64,000 bases of DNA from JAENVT01 sp963773085. GTDB lineage: Bacteria; Actinomycetota; Acidimicrobiia; Acidimicrobiales; Ilumatobacteraceae. Every line of letters begins with the position of its first letter. Position 1 is the stretch's first letter. A program made the position numbers and the translations under genes. This document shows positions 16,600 to 25,601 of the stretch, piece after piece. The notes beneath the pieces are model-generated. The model was not told the origin of the DNA. It saw nothing but the letters and a program-made list of their open reading frames with translations, and made no database searches. The DNA lies in NCBI GenBank assembly GCA_963773085.1, contig CAVYZS010000006.1, forward strand, positions 45,554 to 109,553, in the 5' to 3' direction.

Positions 16600-17381
16600 C
16601 GAAGCACCACGGATTGGGTAACGACTTCCTGGTCGTGTTCCACCCACGCGTCGGGGACCTGCCGGCTCTGGCCCGACATGTGTGTCACCGGCGCCGGGGT
16701 ATCGGCGCCGACGGTTTGCTGGTCGGCGAGAGCGAGGCTGGGTACGCCGCTCGAATGGTCCTCTACAACGCCGATGGGTCACGCGCAGAGATGAGCGGCA
16801 ATGGGATTCGTTGCTTCGCTCAGGCGCTGGCGCGCCGGCGCGGCGATCTGGCGCCGCAACGCATCCTCACCGATGCCGGCGAGCGCCTCGTCACGCTGTA
16901 CGCCACCGATGATGCCGATGTGATCGAAGCGGCGGTCGACATGGGCCCGGTGTCGTCGATCGGCGAGCCCGATGGCTGGCACCGCATCGGCACGGATCCG
17001 TTGCGTCCGGTCAGCCACCTCAGCGTCGGCAACCCCCACGCGGTAGTCGGGGTCGAGAGCGTCGCGGTCGTCGACCTCCTCGCACTTGGACAAATCGTCC
17101 CCGACATCAATCTGGAGCTCGTCGAAATCGGCCCGGAGCCGTACGCCATCACGATGCGGGTCCACGAGCGCGGTGCAGGGATCACCGAGGCATGCGGTAC
17201 CGGGGCGTGCGCAAGCGCTTGGGCCGCGGTGTCGTGGGGACTGGTTCCCGCCGGGCTCGAAGAAATCACCGTGCACATGGACGGTGGAGATGCCAAGGTA
17301 CGTCTGCACTCTCCGTCGACCGGACACGTCACGCTCGTCGGTCCGGCCGTGTACATCGGTTCGGTCGAGGTTCGTCCCTGA
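16581..17381 (+). CDS. dapF: Diaminopimelate epimerase
   Basis: A 266-aa PLP-independent racemase converting LL- to meso-diaminopimelate for lysine and peptidoglycan. It starts KHHGLGNDFLVVF, and the two catalytic Cys are in MSGNGIRCFAQ and EACGTGACASAWA. It overlaps miaA by 19 bp and precedes hflX by 23 bp, the usual actinobacterial order. Together with the dapC-like gene downstream it gives two lysine-pathway steps in one run. Confidence 0.97.
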   Translation: MAELALTKHHGLGNDFLVVFHPRVGDLPALARHVCHRRRGIGADGLLVGESEAGYAARMVLYNADGSRAEMSGNGIRCFAQALARRRGDLAPQRILTDAGERLVTLYATDDADVIEAAVDMGPVSSIGEPDGWHRIGTDPLRPVSHLSVGNPHAVVGVESVAVVDLLALGQIVPDINLELVEIGPEPYAITMRVHERGAGITEACGTGACASAWAAVSWGLVPAGLEEITVHMDGGDAKVRLHSPSTGHVTLVGPAVYIGSVEVRP

Positions 17382-17404
17382 GGGGCGGGTGCAGCAAGGG
17401 AGCC

Positions 17405-18709
17405 ATGTCGACGCCATACAACGAAGCCCTCGGCGCAACGCTGATCGAGCGCACCAAGCGTGAACAGATCGTCCTGGTAGCTGTCACGCTGCCGGGGCAC
17501 ACCGACGCAGAGACCGAGGCCAGTCTCGACGAACTGGCGTTGTTGATCGACACCGCCGGCGCCGACGAGGCGGGTCGGTTGGTGCAACGGCGTGATACCC
17601 CGGATCACACCTGGTTCATCGGCAAGGGCAAGGTCGACGAGCTCAAAGACATCTGTCTCGCGGTCGATGCCGACACTGTCGTGTTCGAGAACGAACTCGC
17701 CCCTGCACAGCAGTACAATCTCGAAAAAGTGCTCGGTCGAACGGCGATCGATCGCACCGCCGTGATCCTCGACATCTTCGCCCAGAACGCCCATACCCTC
17801 GAAGGCAAGGCACAGGTCGAGCTGGCCTTGTTGCGTTACCGCCTGCCACGGTTGCGCCGCGGCGCGACCGCCAAGTTGTCGCAGCAGCGCGGTGGCGTCG
17901 GATCTCGCTTCGGTTCGGGTGAAACCAAGCTCGAGGTTGATCGTCGACGGATCATGCGTCGTATCACCAAACTCGAGTCGGACCTCAAAGAGCTCTCGGC
18001 CACACGGTCGTTGCAGCGCAAGAGTCGCAACCGTAGCGGTCTCGCCGCCGTCACCATCGTCGGTTACACAAACGCCGGAAAGTCGACCCTGCTCAACCAT
18101 CTCACTCATTCCGGTGTGCTCGTCGAGGACCGATTGTTCGCCACGCTGGACCCCACCACAAGGCGCTTGTCGCTGCCCGGTGGTGAGCCGGTGCTGATCA
18201 CCGACACGGTCGGGTTCGTCCGCAACCTGCCTCACGGCCTGGTCGAGGCGTTCAAGAGCACGTTGGAGGTTGCCGGTCGTGGCGACTACCTGATCCATGT
18301 CGTCGACTCGACCGCGCCGGACCCTGAAGGTCAGATCACGGCAGTTCGCGAGGTCCTGACCGAGATCGGGGCATCGCACCTGCCCGAGTTGCTGGTGTTC
18401 AACAAACGGGACGCGGCGCCCGAGGTTGCCGCCGATCTGGTTCATCGTCATGAGGGCTCGGTGTCGGTCAGCGCCCTCAGCGGCGCGGGCATCGACACAT
18501 TTCTCCACACGCTCAGCGACCGGTTACGGGCACTGAGCAAGGTCGTCGAATTGCTCATCCCGTATGACCGCGGCGATCTCCTGGCGGCAGTGCATCGCGA
18601 GGGCGAGGTCCTTTCGACCGATCACGCCGACGACGGGGTACGAGTGTGCGCTCGTCTGGCAGACGCGTCCGTTGGTCGTCTGGCTCGGTTCGTGGTTGCG
18701 CCGGCTTGA
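17405..18709 (+). CDS. hflX: Ribosome-associated GTPase HflX
   Basis: A 434-aa translational GTPase that splits or rescues stalled ribosomes. The N-terminal HflX domain has DHTWFIGKGKVDELK and VVFENELAPAQQYNLEK, followed by a coiled-coil linker (ITKLESDLKELSATRSLQRK). The G domain has G1 GYTNAGKSTLL, G3 DTVGFVRNLPHGLVEAFKST and G4 NKRD. The ATG at 17405 has AAGGGAG 5-6 bp upstream; a longer frame upstream overlaps dapF and is not family-like. Confidence 0.96.
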   Translation: MSTPYNEALGATLIERTKREQIVLVAVTLPGHTDAETEASLDELALLIDTAGADEAGRLVQRRDTPDHTWFIGKGKVDELKDICLAVDADTVVFENELAPAQQYNLEKVLGRTAIDRTAVILDIFAQNAHTLEGKAQVELALLRYRLPRLRRGATAKLSQQRGGVGSRFGSGETKLEVDRRRIMRRITKLESDLKELSATRSLQRKSRNRSGLAAVTIVGYTNAGKSTLLNHLTHSGVLVEDRLFATLDPTTRRLSLPGGEPVLITDTVGFVRNLPHGLVEAFKSTLEVAGRGDYLIHVVDSTAPDPEGQITAVREVLTEIGASHLPELLVFNKRDAAPEVAADLVHRHEGSVSVSALSGAGIDTFLHTLSDRLRALSKVVELLIPYDRGDLLAAVHREGEVLSTDHADDGVRVCARLADASVGRLARFVVAPA

Positions 18710-18757
18710 GGCCGGCACTCGTGGCAGCCGGCGGCCATCGGGCAGGATGGTGACTCC

Positions 18758-19873
18758 ATGGTTGAATCCGTCGGCTTCGTCCCGCCTCCGTACCCCTACG
18801 ATCGGCTCGACCGTTTCGTGCCGTTGGCCGACGCGCTCGACGGGGGTGTCGTCGATCTGTCGATCGGCACACCGTGTGATCCACCGATCGCGACCGTGAT
18901 CGCGGCGCTGTCGACCTCGAACGCCGAGCGAGGGTATCCACCGAGCATCGGCACCGATGTGCTGCGTAAGTCGATCCGTTCCTGGCTGGCCCGGCGGTTC
19001 GATCTCGACGTCCCCCTCGGCCAGTTGGCGGCATGCGTCGGTACCAAGGAATTCGTCGCCACGACGCCGCAGTACCTGCACCTGCGGACCCCGTGGAAAG
19101 ACACGGTGTTGTACCCGGCCGTGGCGTATCCGACGTACGAGATGGGCGCAACGCTGGCCGGCTGTCGCGGAGTGGCCGTTCCGTGCCGGGACGACGGTGC
19201 CCTCGACTTCTCGGCGATCACCGACGATGATGCGGCACGCTCCTTGATGTTATGGGTCAACAGCCCGTCGAATCCCACCGGTGCGATCACTGACCTGGGC
19301 GAGGCGGCGGCGTGGGGGCGTGCCCACGCGGTACCGGTGTTCAGCGACGAGTGTTACGTCGAGTTCACCTGGGAGGGCCCGGCAAGCACAATCTTGCACC
19401 ACGGGTTCGACAATGTGATCGCTGTTCATTCTCTGTCGAAACGATCCAACCTCGCCGGACTGCGCGTCGGGTTCTATGCCGGCGATGCCGAGATCGTCGA
19501 CTACTTGAAAGAAGTTCGCAAGCACGTCGGCATGCTCGTTCCTGGTCCGGCGCAGGCCGCGGCGGCGGTTGCCCTCGATGATGACGCTCATGTGCTCGTG
19601 CAGCGTGACCGTTACCTGCGGCGACTCGAGCAACTCGGCAAGGTGCTTGCGGCGTGGTCTGGTGTTGAGGTTCCGATGCCGGCAGGTGGGTTCTACTTGT
19701 GGTTCGACGCGGGTGATGGCTGGGAATTTGCCGAGCGATTGGCGCGCGAGGGAGGGGCGCTGGTGAGCCCGGGAGACTTCTATGGTGCCGGTGGTACGCA
19801 GAACGTGCGCGCCGCCGTGGTACAACCTGATGATCGAATCGAGCTGGTCGCCAGGCGACTGGGGGTGTTGTGA
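18758..19873 (+). CDS. dapC: PLP aminotransferase, succinyldiaminopimelate transaminase (DapC) type
   Basis: A 371-aa class I/II aminotransferase. It has GYPPSIGTDVLRKSIRSWL, WVNSPSNPTGAI, FSDECYVEFTW and the PLP Lys in HSLSKRSNLAGLR. Position next to dapF and similarity to actinobacterial DapC favour N-succinyl-LL-2,6-diaminopimelate:2-oxoglutarate aminotransferase in lysine/peptidoglycan synthesis. Other aspartate-type aminotransferases cannot be excluded from sequence alone. Its stop overlaps the next gene's start (GTGATG). Confidence 0.85.
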   Translation: MVESVGFVPPPYPYDRLDRFVPLADALDGGVVDLSIGTPCDPPIATVIAALSTSNAERGYPPSIGTDVLRKSIRSWLARRFDLDVPLGQLAACVGTKEFVATTPQYLHLRTPWKDTVLYPAVAYPTYEMGATLAGCRGVAVPCRDDGALDFSAITDDDAARSLMLWVNSPSNPTGAITDLGEAAAWGRAHAVPVFSDECYVEFTWEGPASTILHHGFDNVIAVHSLSKRSNLAGLRVGFYAGDAEIVDYLKEVRKHVGMLVPGPAQAAAAVALDDDAHVLVQRDRYLRRLEQLGKVLAAWSGVEVPMPAGGFYLWFDAGDGWEFAERLAREGGALVSPGDFYGAGGTQNVRAAVVQPDDRIELVARRLGVL

Positions 19874-20853
19874 TGTCGTTTCAACCTCAAGTACCGGTCA
19901 TGGCTGAGCAGCCACCGGCTGTCCCGCCTGCGCCGAAGGGCGAACGGCGCAAGGGTTTGATCGTGCTCGGGTTGATACTGCTCGTCGGGGGCGTACTCGG
20001 TGGCGGTGCGATGGTGGCCAAGAGTGCATCGAACTACGAAGACGCCGTGAAGTCGCTGGCCCGCGCCCCGGTGGGGTGCACTACGACGCTGGTGTTCGAC
20101 GAGCCGTCGACGTTCACGGTGTACATCGAGACGAAGGGCAAGCTCGGCGAACTCAGTGGCGATTGTGAAGCCAACGGGGCTGAGTACGACTACCCCGGCG
20201 ACAAGCTGCCCAGGGTCTCGTTGACGTTGGTCGACAGCAACGGTGACGAGGTCGATTTGGAGCGCGGCGTGACAGCCTCCTACGACGTCGGTGGCTACGT
20301 GGGAACCGCAGTGCGCACGATGGAGATCGAGCAGGCCGGGACATTTCGCTTGAACGTCGAGTCCGATGACTCCGGGTTCGCCATTGCGATCGGCAAGAAC
20401 CCCAAGGACGACAGCGAGCTACTCAAGACCGTCGGTGGCGCGACCGCGCTGGGCGGATTCGTGCTGGGGCTGACGTTGTTGTTGGTCGGGCTGCGGCGTC
20501 GTCGCCCTGATGCGGCCACAGCCGATCTTCGCGGTCCTGTCGCCCCGACGCCCGGGTGGTCGCCGGGCCCGTACGCCACGGTACCCACTGCACCGCCGGC
20601 ACCACCCGGATTCGGTCCGGCGCCTCCGCCTGCGCAGCAGCCGATCGGCTTGCCCGGTCAGCCACCGATCCGGCTGCCCGAGCAACCACCTGTTGGCGGA
20701 GGCTTCGCACCGCCGTCGCTGGCGCCGCCTCCGCCTCCGCCGCCTCCGACCACACCGAGCCTGCCTCCGACAGTCGCTCCGCCGGCACCTCCGACAGCAC
20801 CACCGACCGCATCACCTGACGAGGTCTGGACGGTGGACGACGGTGACGACTAG
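19870..20853 (+). CDS. Two-TM protein with Pro-rich C-terminal tail, unknown function
   Basis: A 327-aa protein starting with GTG (19870) or ATG (19873), overlapping the dapC stop. One helix near residues 30-48 (LIVLGLILLVGGVLGGGAM), an extracytoplasmic beta-rich domain of about 130 residues with two Cys, a second helix near 197-213 (ALGGFVLGLTLLLVGL), and then a 100-residue cytoplasmic tail dominated by PP, PPP and a run of eight Pro with GQPP and EQPP repeats. Low-complexity proline tails of this kind often mediate protein contacts. No known domain. It converges on lexA with overlapping stops (CTAG). Confidence 0.65.
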   Translation: MMSFQPQVPVMAEQPPAVPPAPKGERRKGLIVLGLILLVGGVLGGGAMVAKSASNYEDAVKSLARAPVGCTTTLVFDEPSTFTVYIETKGKLGELSGDCEANGAEYDYPGDKLPRVSLTLVDSNGDEVDLERGVTASYDVGGYVGTAVRTMEIEQAGTFRLNVESDDSGFAIAIGKNPKDDSELLKTVGGATALGGFVLGLTLLLVGLRRRRPDAATADLRGPVAPTPGWSPGPYATVPTAPPAPPGFGPAPPPAQQPIGLPGQPPIRLPEQPPVGGGFAPPSLAPPPPPPPPTTPSLPPTVAPPAPPTAPPTASPDEVWTVDDGDD

Positions 20854-21485
20854 AGGCGGCGCATGACGGTGACGACGCGGCCGAAGATCTGCACCTGGTC
20901 GGCATCGAACACCAGCGGCTCGAGCCGGGCGTTGGCCGGGATGAGCGAGATCGTCGAGCCTTTGCGCTGAAAGGTCTTGACGGTCGCTTCTTCACCAGGG
21001 ATGCCGGCGATGACGATCTCACCGTTGACGGCTGTCTCTTGGGCGCGGGCGACGACGAAGTCGCCGTCCATGATGCCGACGTCGATCATCGAGTCACCGC
21101 GAACTCGAAGCATGAACAGATCGCCCGTACCTGTGAAGTCTTCGGGTAGCGGAAACAGTTCCTCGACATTTTCCTGAGCCAACACATCGGTACCGGCGGC
21201 GACGTCGCCTACCAGTGGGACGTGGCGAACCGGGCGGCGCTCGATCGCTGCGCCGGACGACGGGTCGAAGCGCACCTCGATCGCTCGTGGCTTGGTTGGG
21301 TCGCGCTTCAAGAAGCCCATGCGCTGCAGCGAGGCCAGGTGGCTGTGCACTGTGGAGGGGGAGGTGAGACCCACGGCTTCGCCGATCTCGCGCACGCTGG
21401 GCGGGTAGCCGCGTTCGCGCATGCTGGTTTCGATCATGTCGAGGATGCCTCGTTGACGGGCCGTGAGTTGTTCGGACATGTCCAT
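20850..21485 (-). CDS. lexA: LexA repressor, SOS regulator
   Basis: A 211-aa repressor of the SOS regulon. The N-terminal winged helix includes TARQRGILDMIETSMRERG and GEAVGLTSPSTVHSHLASLQ. The self-cleavage site is the Ala-Gly in GDVAAGTDVL, with catalytic Ser in RGDSMIDVGIMDGDF and Lys in EEATVKTFQRKG. ATG 21479 is an alternative start six bases inside. Upstream lie two perfect LexA boxes and one degenerate box, so it is autoregulated. It is divergent from the LysM gene, as in Bacillus (yneA) and mycobacteria. Confidence 0.97.
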   Translation of the reverse strand: MDMSEQLTARQRGILDMIETSMRERGYPPSVREIGEAVGLTSPSTVHSHLASLQRMGFLKRDPTKPRAIEVRFDPSSGAAIERRPVRHVPLVGDVAAGTDVLAQENVEELFPLPEDFTGTGDLFMLRVRGDSMIDVGIMDGDFVVARAQETAVNGEIVIAGIPGEEATVKTFQRKGSTISLIPANARLEPLVFDADQVQIFGRVVTVMRRL

Positions 21486-21526
21486 AGCGTACGCGCGTTC
21501 GTGACCCAGGTCAAACATTCGTTCGT

Positions 21527-21540
21527 GAAACAAATGTTCG
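21527..21540 (-). promoter_or_regulatory. Degenerate LexA box nearest lexA
   Basis: On the minus strand CGAACATTTGTTTC keeps the CGAAC-N4-GTTYC core with one change in the right arm. It is about 42 bp upstream of the lexA start. Confidence 0.5.
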
Positions 21541-21555
21541 ATCAGCGCTTGACGT

Positions 21556-21569
21556 CGAACAGTCGTTCG
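21556..21569. promoter_or_regulatory. LexA (SOS) box A of the lexA-LysM divergon
   Basis: CGAACAGTCGTTCG is a perfect palindrome with arms CGAAC/GTTCG; its reverse complement is identical to the recA box. It follows a rightward -35-like TTGACG (21549-21554). Confidence 0.85.
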
Positions 21570-21579
21570 TGGCATGCTA

Positions 21580-21593
21580 CGAACAGTCGTTCG
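21580..21593. promoter_or_regulatory. LexA (SOS) box B of the lexA-LysM divergon
   Basis: A second exact copy of CGAACAGTCGTTCG, 24 bp downstream of box A. Two identical boxes suggest tight, cooperative repression of the rightward LysM gene. Confidence 0.85.
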
Positions 21594-21630
21594 AGAAACG
21601 TGTGTTCGATCAACGACCATCACACGATCA

Positions 21631-21670
21631 TCGCACGAATCGCACCGAATCGCACCGAATCGCACCGAAT
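21631..21670 (+). repeat. 10-bp tandem repeat in the LysM gene leader
   Basis: CGCACCGAAT is present three times in exact tandem (21641-21670), preceded by a degenerate copy TCGCACGAAT (21631-21640). It lies between the SOS boxes and the start codon, immediately before the ribosome site AGGGAGAAG. Confidence 0.8.
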
Positions 21671-21683
21671 CAGGGAGAAGCTC

Positions 21684-22055
21684 ATGGCCATCGCAGTCGT
21701 CATTCCCGGACAATTCGGCGAGTGTCGATCCAGCTCGCCGGTCTACGCCCGCCGTCGGTTGATGGTCATGGTCACCCTGGTCGCGATCGTGCTGGTGCTG
21801 CTCGTCGGCGCCGGCCATGTCGTGGCGAATCGCGGGGGCGCTCCTGCCTCCGCCTCCGCGATTCGCCCCGCAACAGCGGCGGTCCAAGGCCTACCCGTGG
21901 CCGCCAACGTCTACATCGTCCAGGCAGGCGACACGTTGTGGTCGATCGGGCAGCGCTTCCACGGTCAGGCTGCACTTGGCGAGTATGTCGACGCCCTCGT
22001 GGCTGCCAACGGCGGCACCGTGCTGCAGGTTTCGCAGGCCATCACACTTCCCTGA
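21684..22055 (+). CDS. SOS-induced LysM-domain protein (YneA/Rv2719c-like)
   Basis: A 123-aa protein with one helix (LMVMVTLVAIVLVLLVGAGH) and a C-terminal LysM domain (NVYIVQAGDTLWSIGQRFHG). The setting is diagnostic: divergent from lexA with SOS boxes between and nrdR directly downstream, as in Bacillus yneA and mycobacterial Rv2719c, where the product halts division or remodels peptidoglycan during DNA damage. An SOS cell-division checkpoint role is therefore likely. The ATG at 21684 has AGGGAGAAG just upstream; the longer upstream frame covers the operators and is not used. Confidence 0.85.
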   Translation: MAIAVVIPGQFGECRSSSPVYARRRLMVMVTLVAIVLVLLVGAGHVVANRGGAPASASAIRPATAAVQGLPVAANVYIVQAGDTLWSIGQRFHGQAALGEYVDALVAANGGTVLQVSQAITLP

Positions 22056-22079
22056 CCCAGCCAGTAACCTCGGGCGGCA

Positions 22080-22538
22080 GTGCGTTGCCCGAGATGCCAT
22101 ACCGACGACACCAAGGTGATCGACTCGCGTGAGGCCGAAGAAGGCACGTCCATTCGTCGGCGTCGGCTCTGCGCCAGCTGTCAACATCGCTTCACGACCT
22201 ACGAGCGGCTCGAGGAGGTTGTGCTCGTCGTGGTCAAGAGCCACGGCTCACGCGAGCCGTTCGATCGGTCGAAGATCGTCGCCGGTGTTGCCGCGGCGTC
22301 GAAGGGTCGGCCGGTGACCGCCGAGCAGATCGAGCAGCTCAGCATCGAGCTCGAAGATCAAGCTCGCCTGAAAGACAACGAGATCACGAGCGCCGAACTC
22401 GGTCTCGAGGTGCTCGAGCGGTTGCGCTCACTCGACGTTGTCGCTTACTTGCGGTATGCCAGCGTCTACAAGAACTTCGATGCTGCGGCCGACTTCCAGC
22501 GCGAGCTGGTGTTGTTGAAGAAGTTGGAGAACGGCTAG
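22080..22538 (+). CDS. nrdR: Transcriptional repressor NrdR
   Basis: A 152-aa regulator of ribonucleotide reductase genes. The N-terminal zinc ribbon has MRCPRCHTDDTKVIDSRE and LCASCQHRFTTYER; an ATP-cone domain follows (VVVKSHGSREPFDRSKI...). It binds NrdR boxes when loaded with ATP/dATP. The start is GTG 22080, 24 bp after the LysM gene. Its likely target, nrdJ, lies 3.3 kb downstream. Its stop overlaps the convergent gene's stop (CTAG). Confidence 0.96.
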   Translation: MRCPRCHTDDTKVIDSREAEEGTSIRRRRLCASCQHRFTTYERLEEVVLVVVKSHGSREPFDRSKIVAGVAAASKGRPVTAEQIEQLSIELEDQARLKDNEITSAELGLEVLERLRSLDVVAYLRYASVYKNFDAAADFQRELVLLKKLENG

Positions 22539-23233
22539 TCGATCGCCGCTGCTCGCAGGTACCGGGTGAACAAGAAACCTTCGTCCTCGAGCACGTGGGC
22601 CAGCTGCATCCGACGCGACAACTGTGCGGCCCCGCCCGTGACCCGAGGTCCGTCGCCTCCGGCGATCTGCGGTGAGATCGTCAAGTTCAGTTCGTCGATC
22701 AGATCCGCCGCGGCGAGCGCTCCGTTGAGCAGTGCTCCGCCTTCCGCCTGCACGAAGTTGGCATCCAACTGGGCAAGTGCTCCGGCCAGGTCCACGTCGC
22801 CGGTGCCGGCACGCACAGACTCGACCGATGTCGGCGGGGCATCGTCGGGAAGGATCAGGAAGCCTGACCCACTGGTGAACAGCCGGCTGGTGGCATCGAC
22901 ATCACCGCGGCGGCTGACCACACCGACCCGCTGCCCGGCCTTGCGCGGCGGTCCGTAACCCTCGATGCGCACGGTGGCTGCGCCGACGATCAACACGTCG
23001 GCCAGTTCCCGCAACATCAGCAGCACTTCCTGATCAGCCTTGCTGGACAGACCTCGCGAGTTGCTGTCGATGACCGTCGAGCCGTCGATGCTCGACACCA
23101 TGCACAGCCCGAGCCACGGTCGATCGACCGGGCGAGGTCGTTCGAGGTCGTACGCCTCGCGTACGGTCACGTGATCCGTCGGTTGGTCGAACAGCCGGCG
23201 CATCGATGCGATGATACGGCGGCGGACCGACAT
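22535..23233 (-). CDS. RibD C-terminal / dihydrofolate-reductase-like protein
   Basis: About 232 aa. It shows the RibD-C reductase fold: WLGLCMVSSIDGSTV, LLMLRELADVLIVGAATVRIEGYGPP, a late FVQAEGGALLNGAL and DELNLTISPQIAGG. Relatives reduce the ribosylamino-pyrimidine of riboflavin synthesis, or are F420/NADPH-dependent reductases of unknown substrate. Standing alone without ribD deaminase or other rib genes, its substrate is open. ATG 23203 would shorten it by 10 residues. It is convergent with nrdR and follows the acyltransferase by 33 bp. Confidence 0.85.
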   Translation of the reverse strand: MSVRRRIIASMRRLFDQPTDHVTVREAYDLERPRPVDRPWLGLCMVSSIDGSTVIDSNSRGLSSKADQEVLLMLRELADVLIVGAATVRIEGYGPPRKAGQRVGVVSRRGDVDATSRLFTSGSGFLILPDDAPPTSVESVRAGTGDVDLAGALAQLDANFVQAEGGALLNGALAAADLIDELNLTISPQIAGGDGPRVTGGAAQLSRRMQLAHVLEDEGFLFTRYLRAAAID

Positions 23234-23265
23234 CCCCGCCGAGGTGGCCCTGTTGTCGCGATTGT

Positions 23266-25390
23266 TCAGGTGCCACGCAGGTAGGGCATGACGACGGCAT
23301 CGATCATCGGTGTGAACCACTCGGCGGCGATCGTCGTGAGATGGTTGATGTCCCGAAACATCAAGATGTTGCCGAGGATCAACGGGCACTCGGTGTCGGT
23401 GCACAGCCAGTCGGACGTGTCCACGAACCGGCTCCCGGTCTCTGCGGCTACAGATCGCTCGACTTCGAGCTTGCCCGCCTCGACCGCCGTCGCCCTGAGG
23501 TTCACGCACGCGCCGACGTCGTGGAGGTGCGCCGACAGGCACGTCGCCGGATCCGTCCGCGAGTCGGGGTTGTCTCCGAGCACGAGCAGCCGCGGAGTGA
23601 GGCCCTTCAGTCGACCGAGTGTTTCCTGGAAACCGTCGTGCCACTCCTGGTCGGAGTTGGGGTAATGCCGCGAACCGGTGACGATGACCAGGTCGGGGTG
23701 CTCGTCGGCGATGAACTGCACGGCCTTGTCGCGCCAGATCGGGCAGGTGCGGGCCAACGTCGCCGTCGGGATCGGCACCGCCGCGGCGGGACATCCGCCC
23801 TTGGCCAGCACGATCAGTTCCACACCGTTTCGATCGGCGATGGCTTGCAGCGGAGGGAACCACTGGGCGGCGTGCGAATCGCCGAACAGGACGATCTCGA
23901 TCGACGACGATGTGTTGCCGTATCGGCACGGGTTCAGCTTGTCGTCGACACCGATCGCCACGCATCCGTCGCCGTAGACCGCTGGGCGGTCGTCGAACAA
24001 CTTGGCCAGCGACGGACGCATGTTGCTGGGGACGACGGAGGTCGTCAGGCCCTGCTCGAGCACGACCTTGTTTGCCGCGATCAGGCTGGTCAGATCATCG
24101 CCGGTGAGTCCGGCCGCCGGTGTTGCCGCGGACGCGGCCAGCGCCACCGCGGGACCGGGCGCGGCTGTCGTCGAGGGAGCAGCGAGTCCCAATACCGGGG
24201 CGGCGGCCGCCGTGCCGCCGTCGAGTTGCCGGGGGAGCGAAAGTGAGATGGTTCCGGCCACCACCACCATCGTGCACAGCGCCATGCCGAGCGCCAAGCC
24301 TCTGCTCGGGCGCGAGGCGACCCACGTGGAGTGGCGAACGGGATCCTCGACAAGCCTCAGCGAGGCCGCGGCCAGGGCGAAGGAGACCCCGATCGCCACA
24401 AAGCGCTGGGCGAGCGAGAGCGGGCCCCACTTGGCCTCGGCGAGGACCAACGCCGGCCAGTGCCAGAGGTAGATCGCGTATGACCGACGCCCGATCCATT
24501 GCAGCGATTCGTGCCGCAGCATGGCGATCGGAGCGAACGCTGCGGCGTCGCTGCCACCGGAGACGACGATCAGTGCTGTGCCCAGAACCGGTAACAGCGC
24601 CGCCGAACCCGGAAAGGCGATCGAGCCGTCGTACGTCATTGCTGCGACGGCAACTCCGGCCATCCCGATCCAGCCGGCCACGGCACGTGCCGCAGGCGAC
24701 ACCAGTTGCCAGGCGCTGCCCGCAACGGCCACGAGCCCACCGATGGCGAGTTCCCACATCCGCGCCGGAAGGAGGTAGAAAGCGCCGATGGGGTGGGCAC
24801 GCGGTCATCCATATACAGATGACGAAGGAGAGCATCGCGACCACGATCATCATCACAGTCACCAGGCGTCGATACCGACGAGGTCGTCGACGCAGTACGA
24901 GTAAGGCCAGCGGCCAGAACAGGTAGAACTGCTCCTCGACTGCAAGCGACCAGAAGTGCAGGAGCGGTGACGGAGTTTGCCCGAGCTGTGAAGCGAAGTA
25001 GTCGCCCAGCCGGAGGGCGAAGACGATGTTGATCACGAAGCCGCCGGCCGCGATCGCATCGGTCGCCAGCGGCCGCTGAGCGATCGGGGAGAGCAGCACC
25101 TGCGAGGCGAGCACGGTGACGACGACCACCACACACGACGCGGGCAGGAGCCGTCTGGCGCGGCGCGCCCAGAACCGAGGCAGGGAGATCGTGCCGGTCC
25201 TCATTGCCTCGCGTAGCAGCAGCCGCGTGATCAGGAACCCGGACAGCACGAAGAAGACGTCGACGCCGACGAACCCACCGGAGAACCGGGCGATCCTGGC
25301 GTGGAACAAGATGACGACGATGACGGCCACCGCCCGCAACCCCTCGATGTCGGGCCTGAATTCGTCGCCGAGCTCGCTCGCCTTCGCCAT
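23266..25390 (-). CDS. OafA-type membrane acyltransferase with C-terminal SGNH domain (one frameshift)
   Basis: The N-terminal half is an acyltransferase-3 domain: FRPDIEGLRAVAVIVVILFH, GGFVGVDVFFVLSGFLITRL and HFWSLAVEEQFYLFWPLAL, with about ten membrane helices. The frame breaks near 24795 in a CCCC run and resumes as IGAFYLLPARMWELAIGGL. The C-terminal region is a periplasmic SGNH domain with IVLFGDSHAAQWFPPLQAIA and a late FRDINHLT. The corrected protein is about 707 aa. Such proteins O-acetylate cell-surface glycans. The ATG at 25390 has GGAGG 8 bp upstream. The frameshift is probably an error. Confidence 0.88.
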
Positions 25391-25476
25391 CTGTGGAGCC
25401 TCCGCGAGAAACACTAGGCACAGCAACGAGATGCAACCTGTGATCACCTGATCAGGCCGGCCAGATCACCCGTGCC

Positions 25477-25495
25477 TGTGGATATCTGTGCATAA
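25477..25495 (-). promoter_or_regulatory. Pair of DnaA-box-like sites upstream of nrdJ
   Basis: On the minus strand TTATGCACA (25495-25487) matches the DnaA box TTWTNCACA, and ATATCCACA (25485-25477) differs by one base. Starts are 10 bp apart, one helical turn. DnaA control of ribonucleotide reductase promoters is known in other bacteria, but these sites are about 240 bp from the nrdJ promoter. Confidence 0.4.
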
Positions 25496-25601
25496 ACACT
25501 GCGTATTCAGCCACTGTCCCCAGAGAATTCATCCTATATTCAGTGGTTTTACCCCTTCCTCCCCACAGGCCTGAACCTCTATCGTTCTCGCCCGTAGCTA
25601 G

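Noticed and set aside
25507..25548. Possible cobalamin riboswitch before nrdJ, because GCCACTG occurs at 25510-25516
   Set aside because: The GGGAA element and the B12 box (AGTCAGGAGACCTGCC-like) are absent at the right distances; GCCACTG instead pairs with CAGTGG at 25541-25546 as a simple inverted repeat.
25470..25560. Possible replication origin from two DnaA-like boxes and a short AT-richer stretch
   Set aside because: There are only two boxes, no dnaA, dnaN or other origin genes nearby, and the flanking genes are an acyltransferase and nrdJ.
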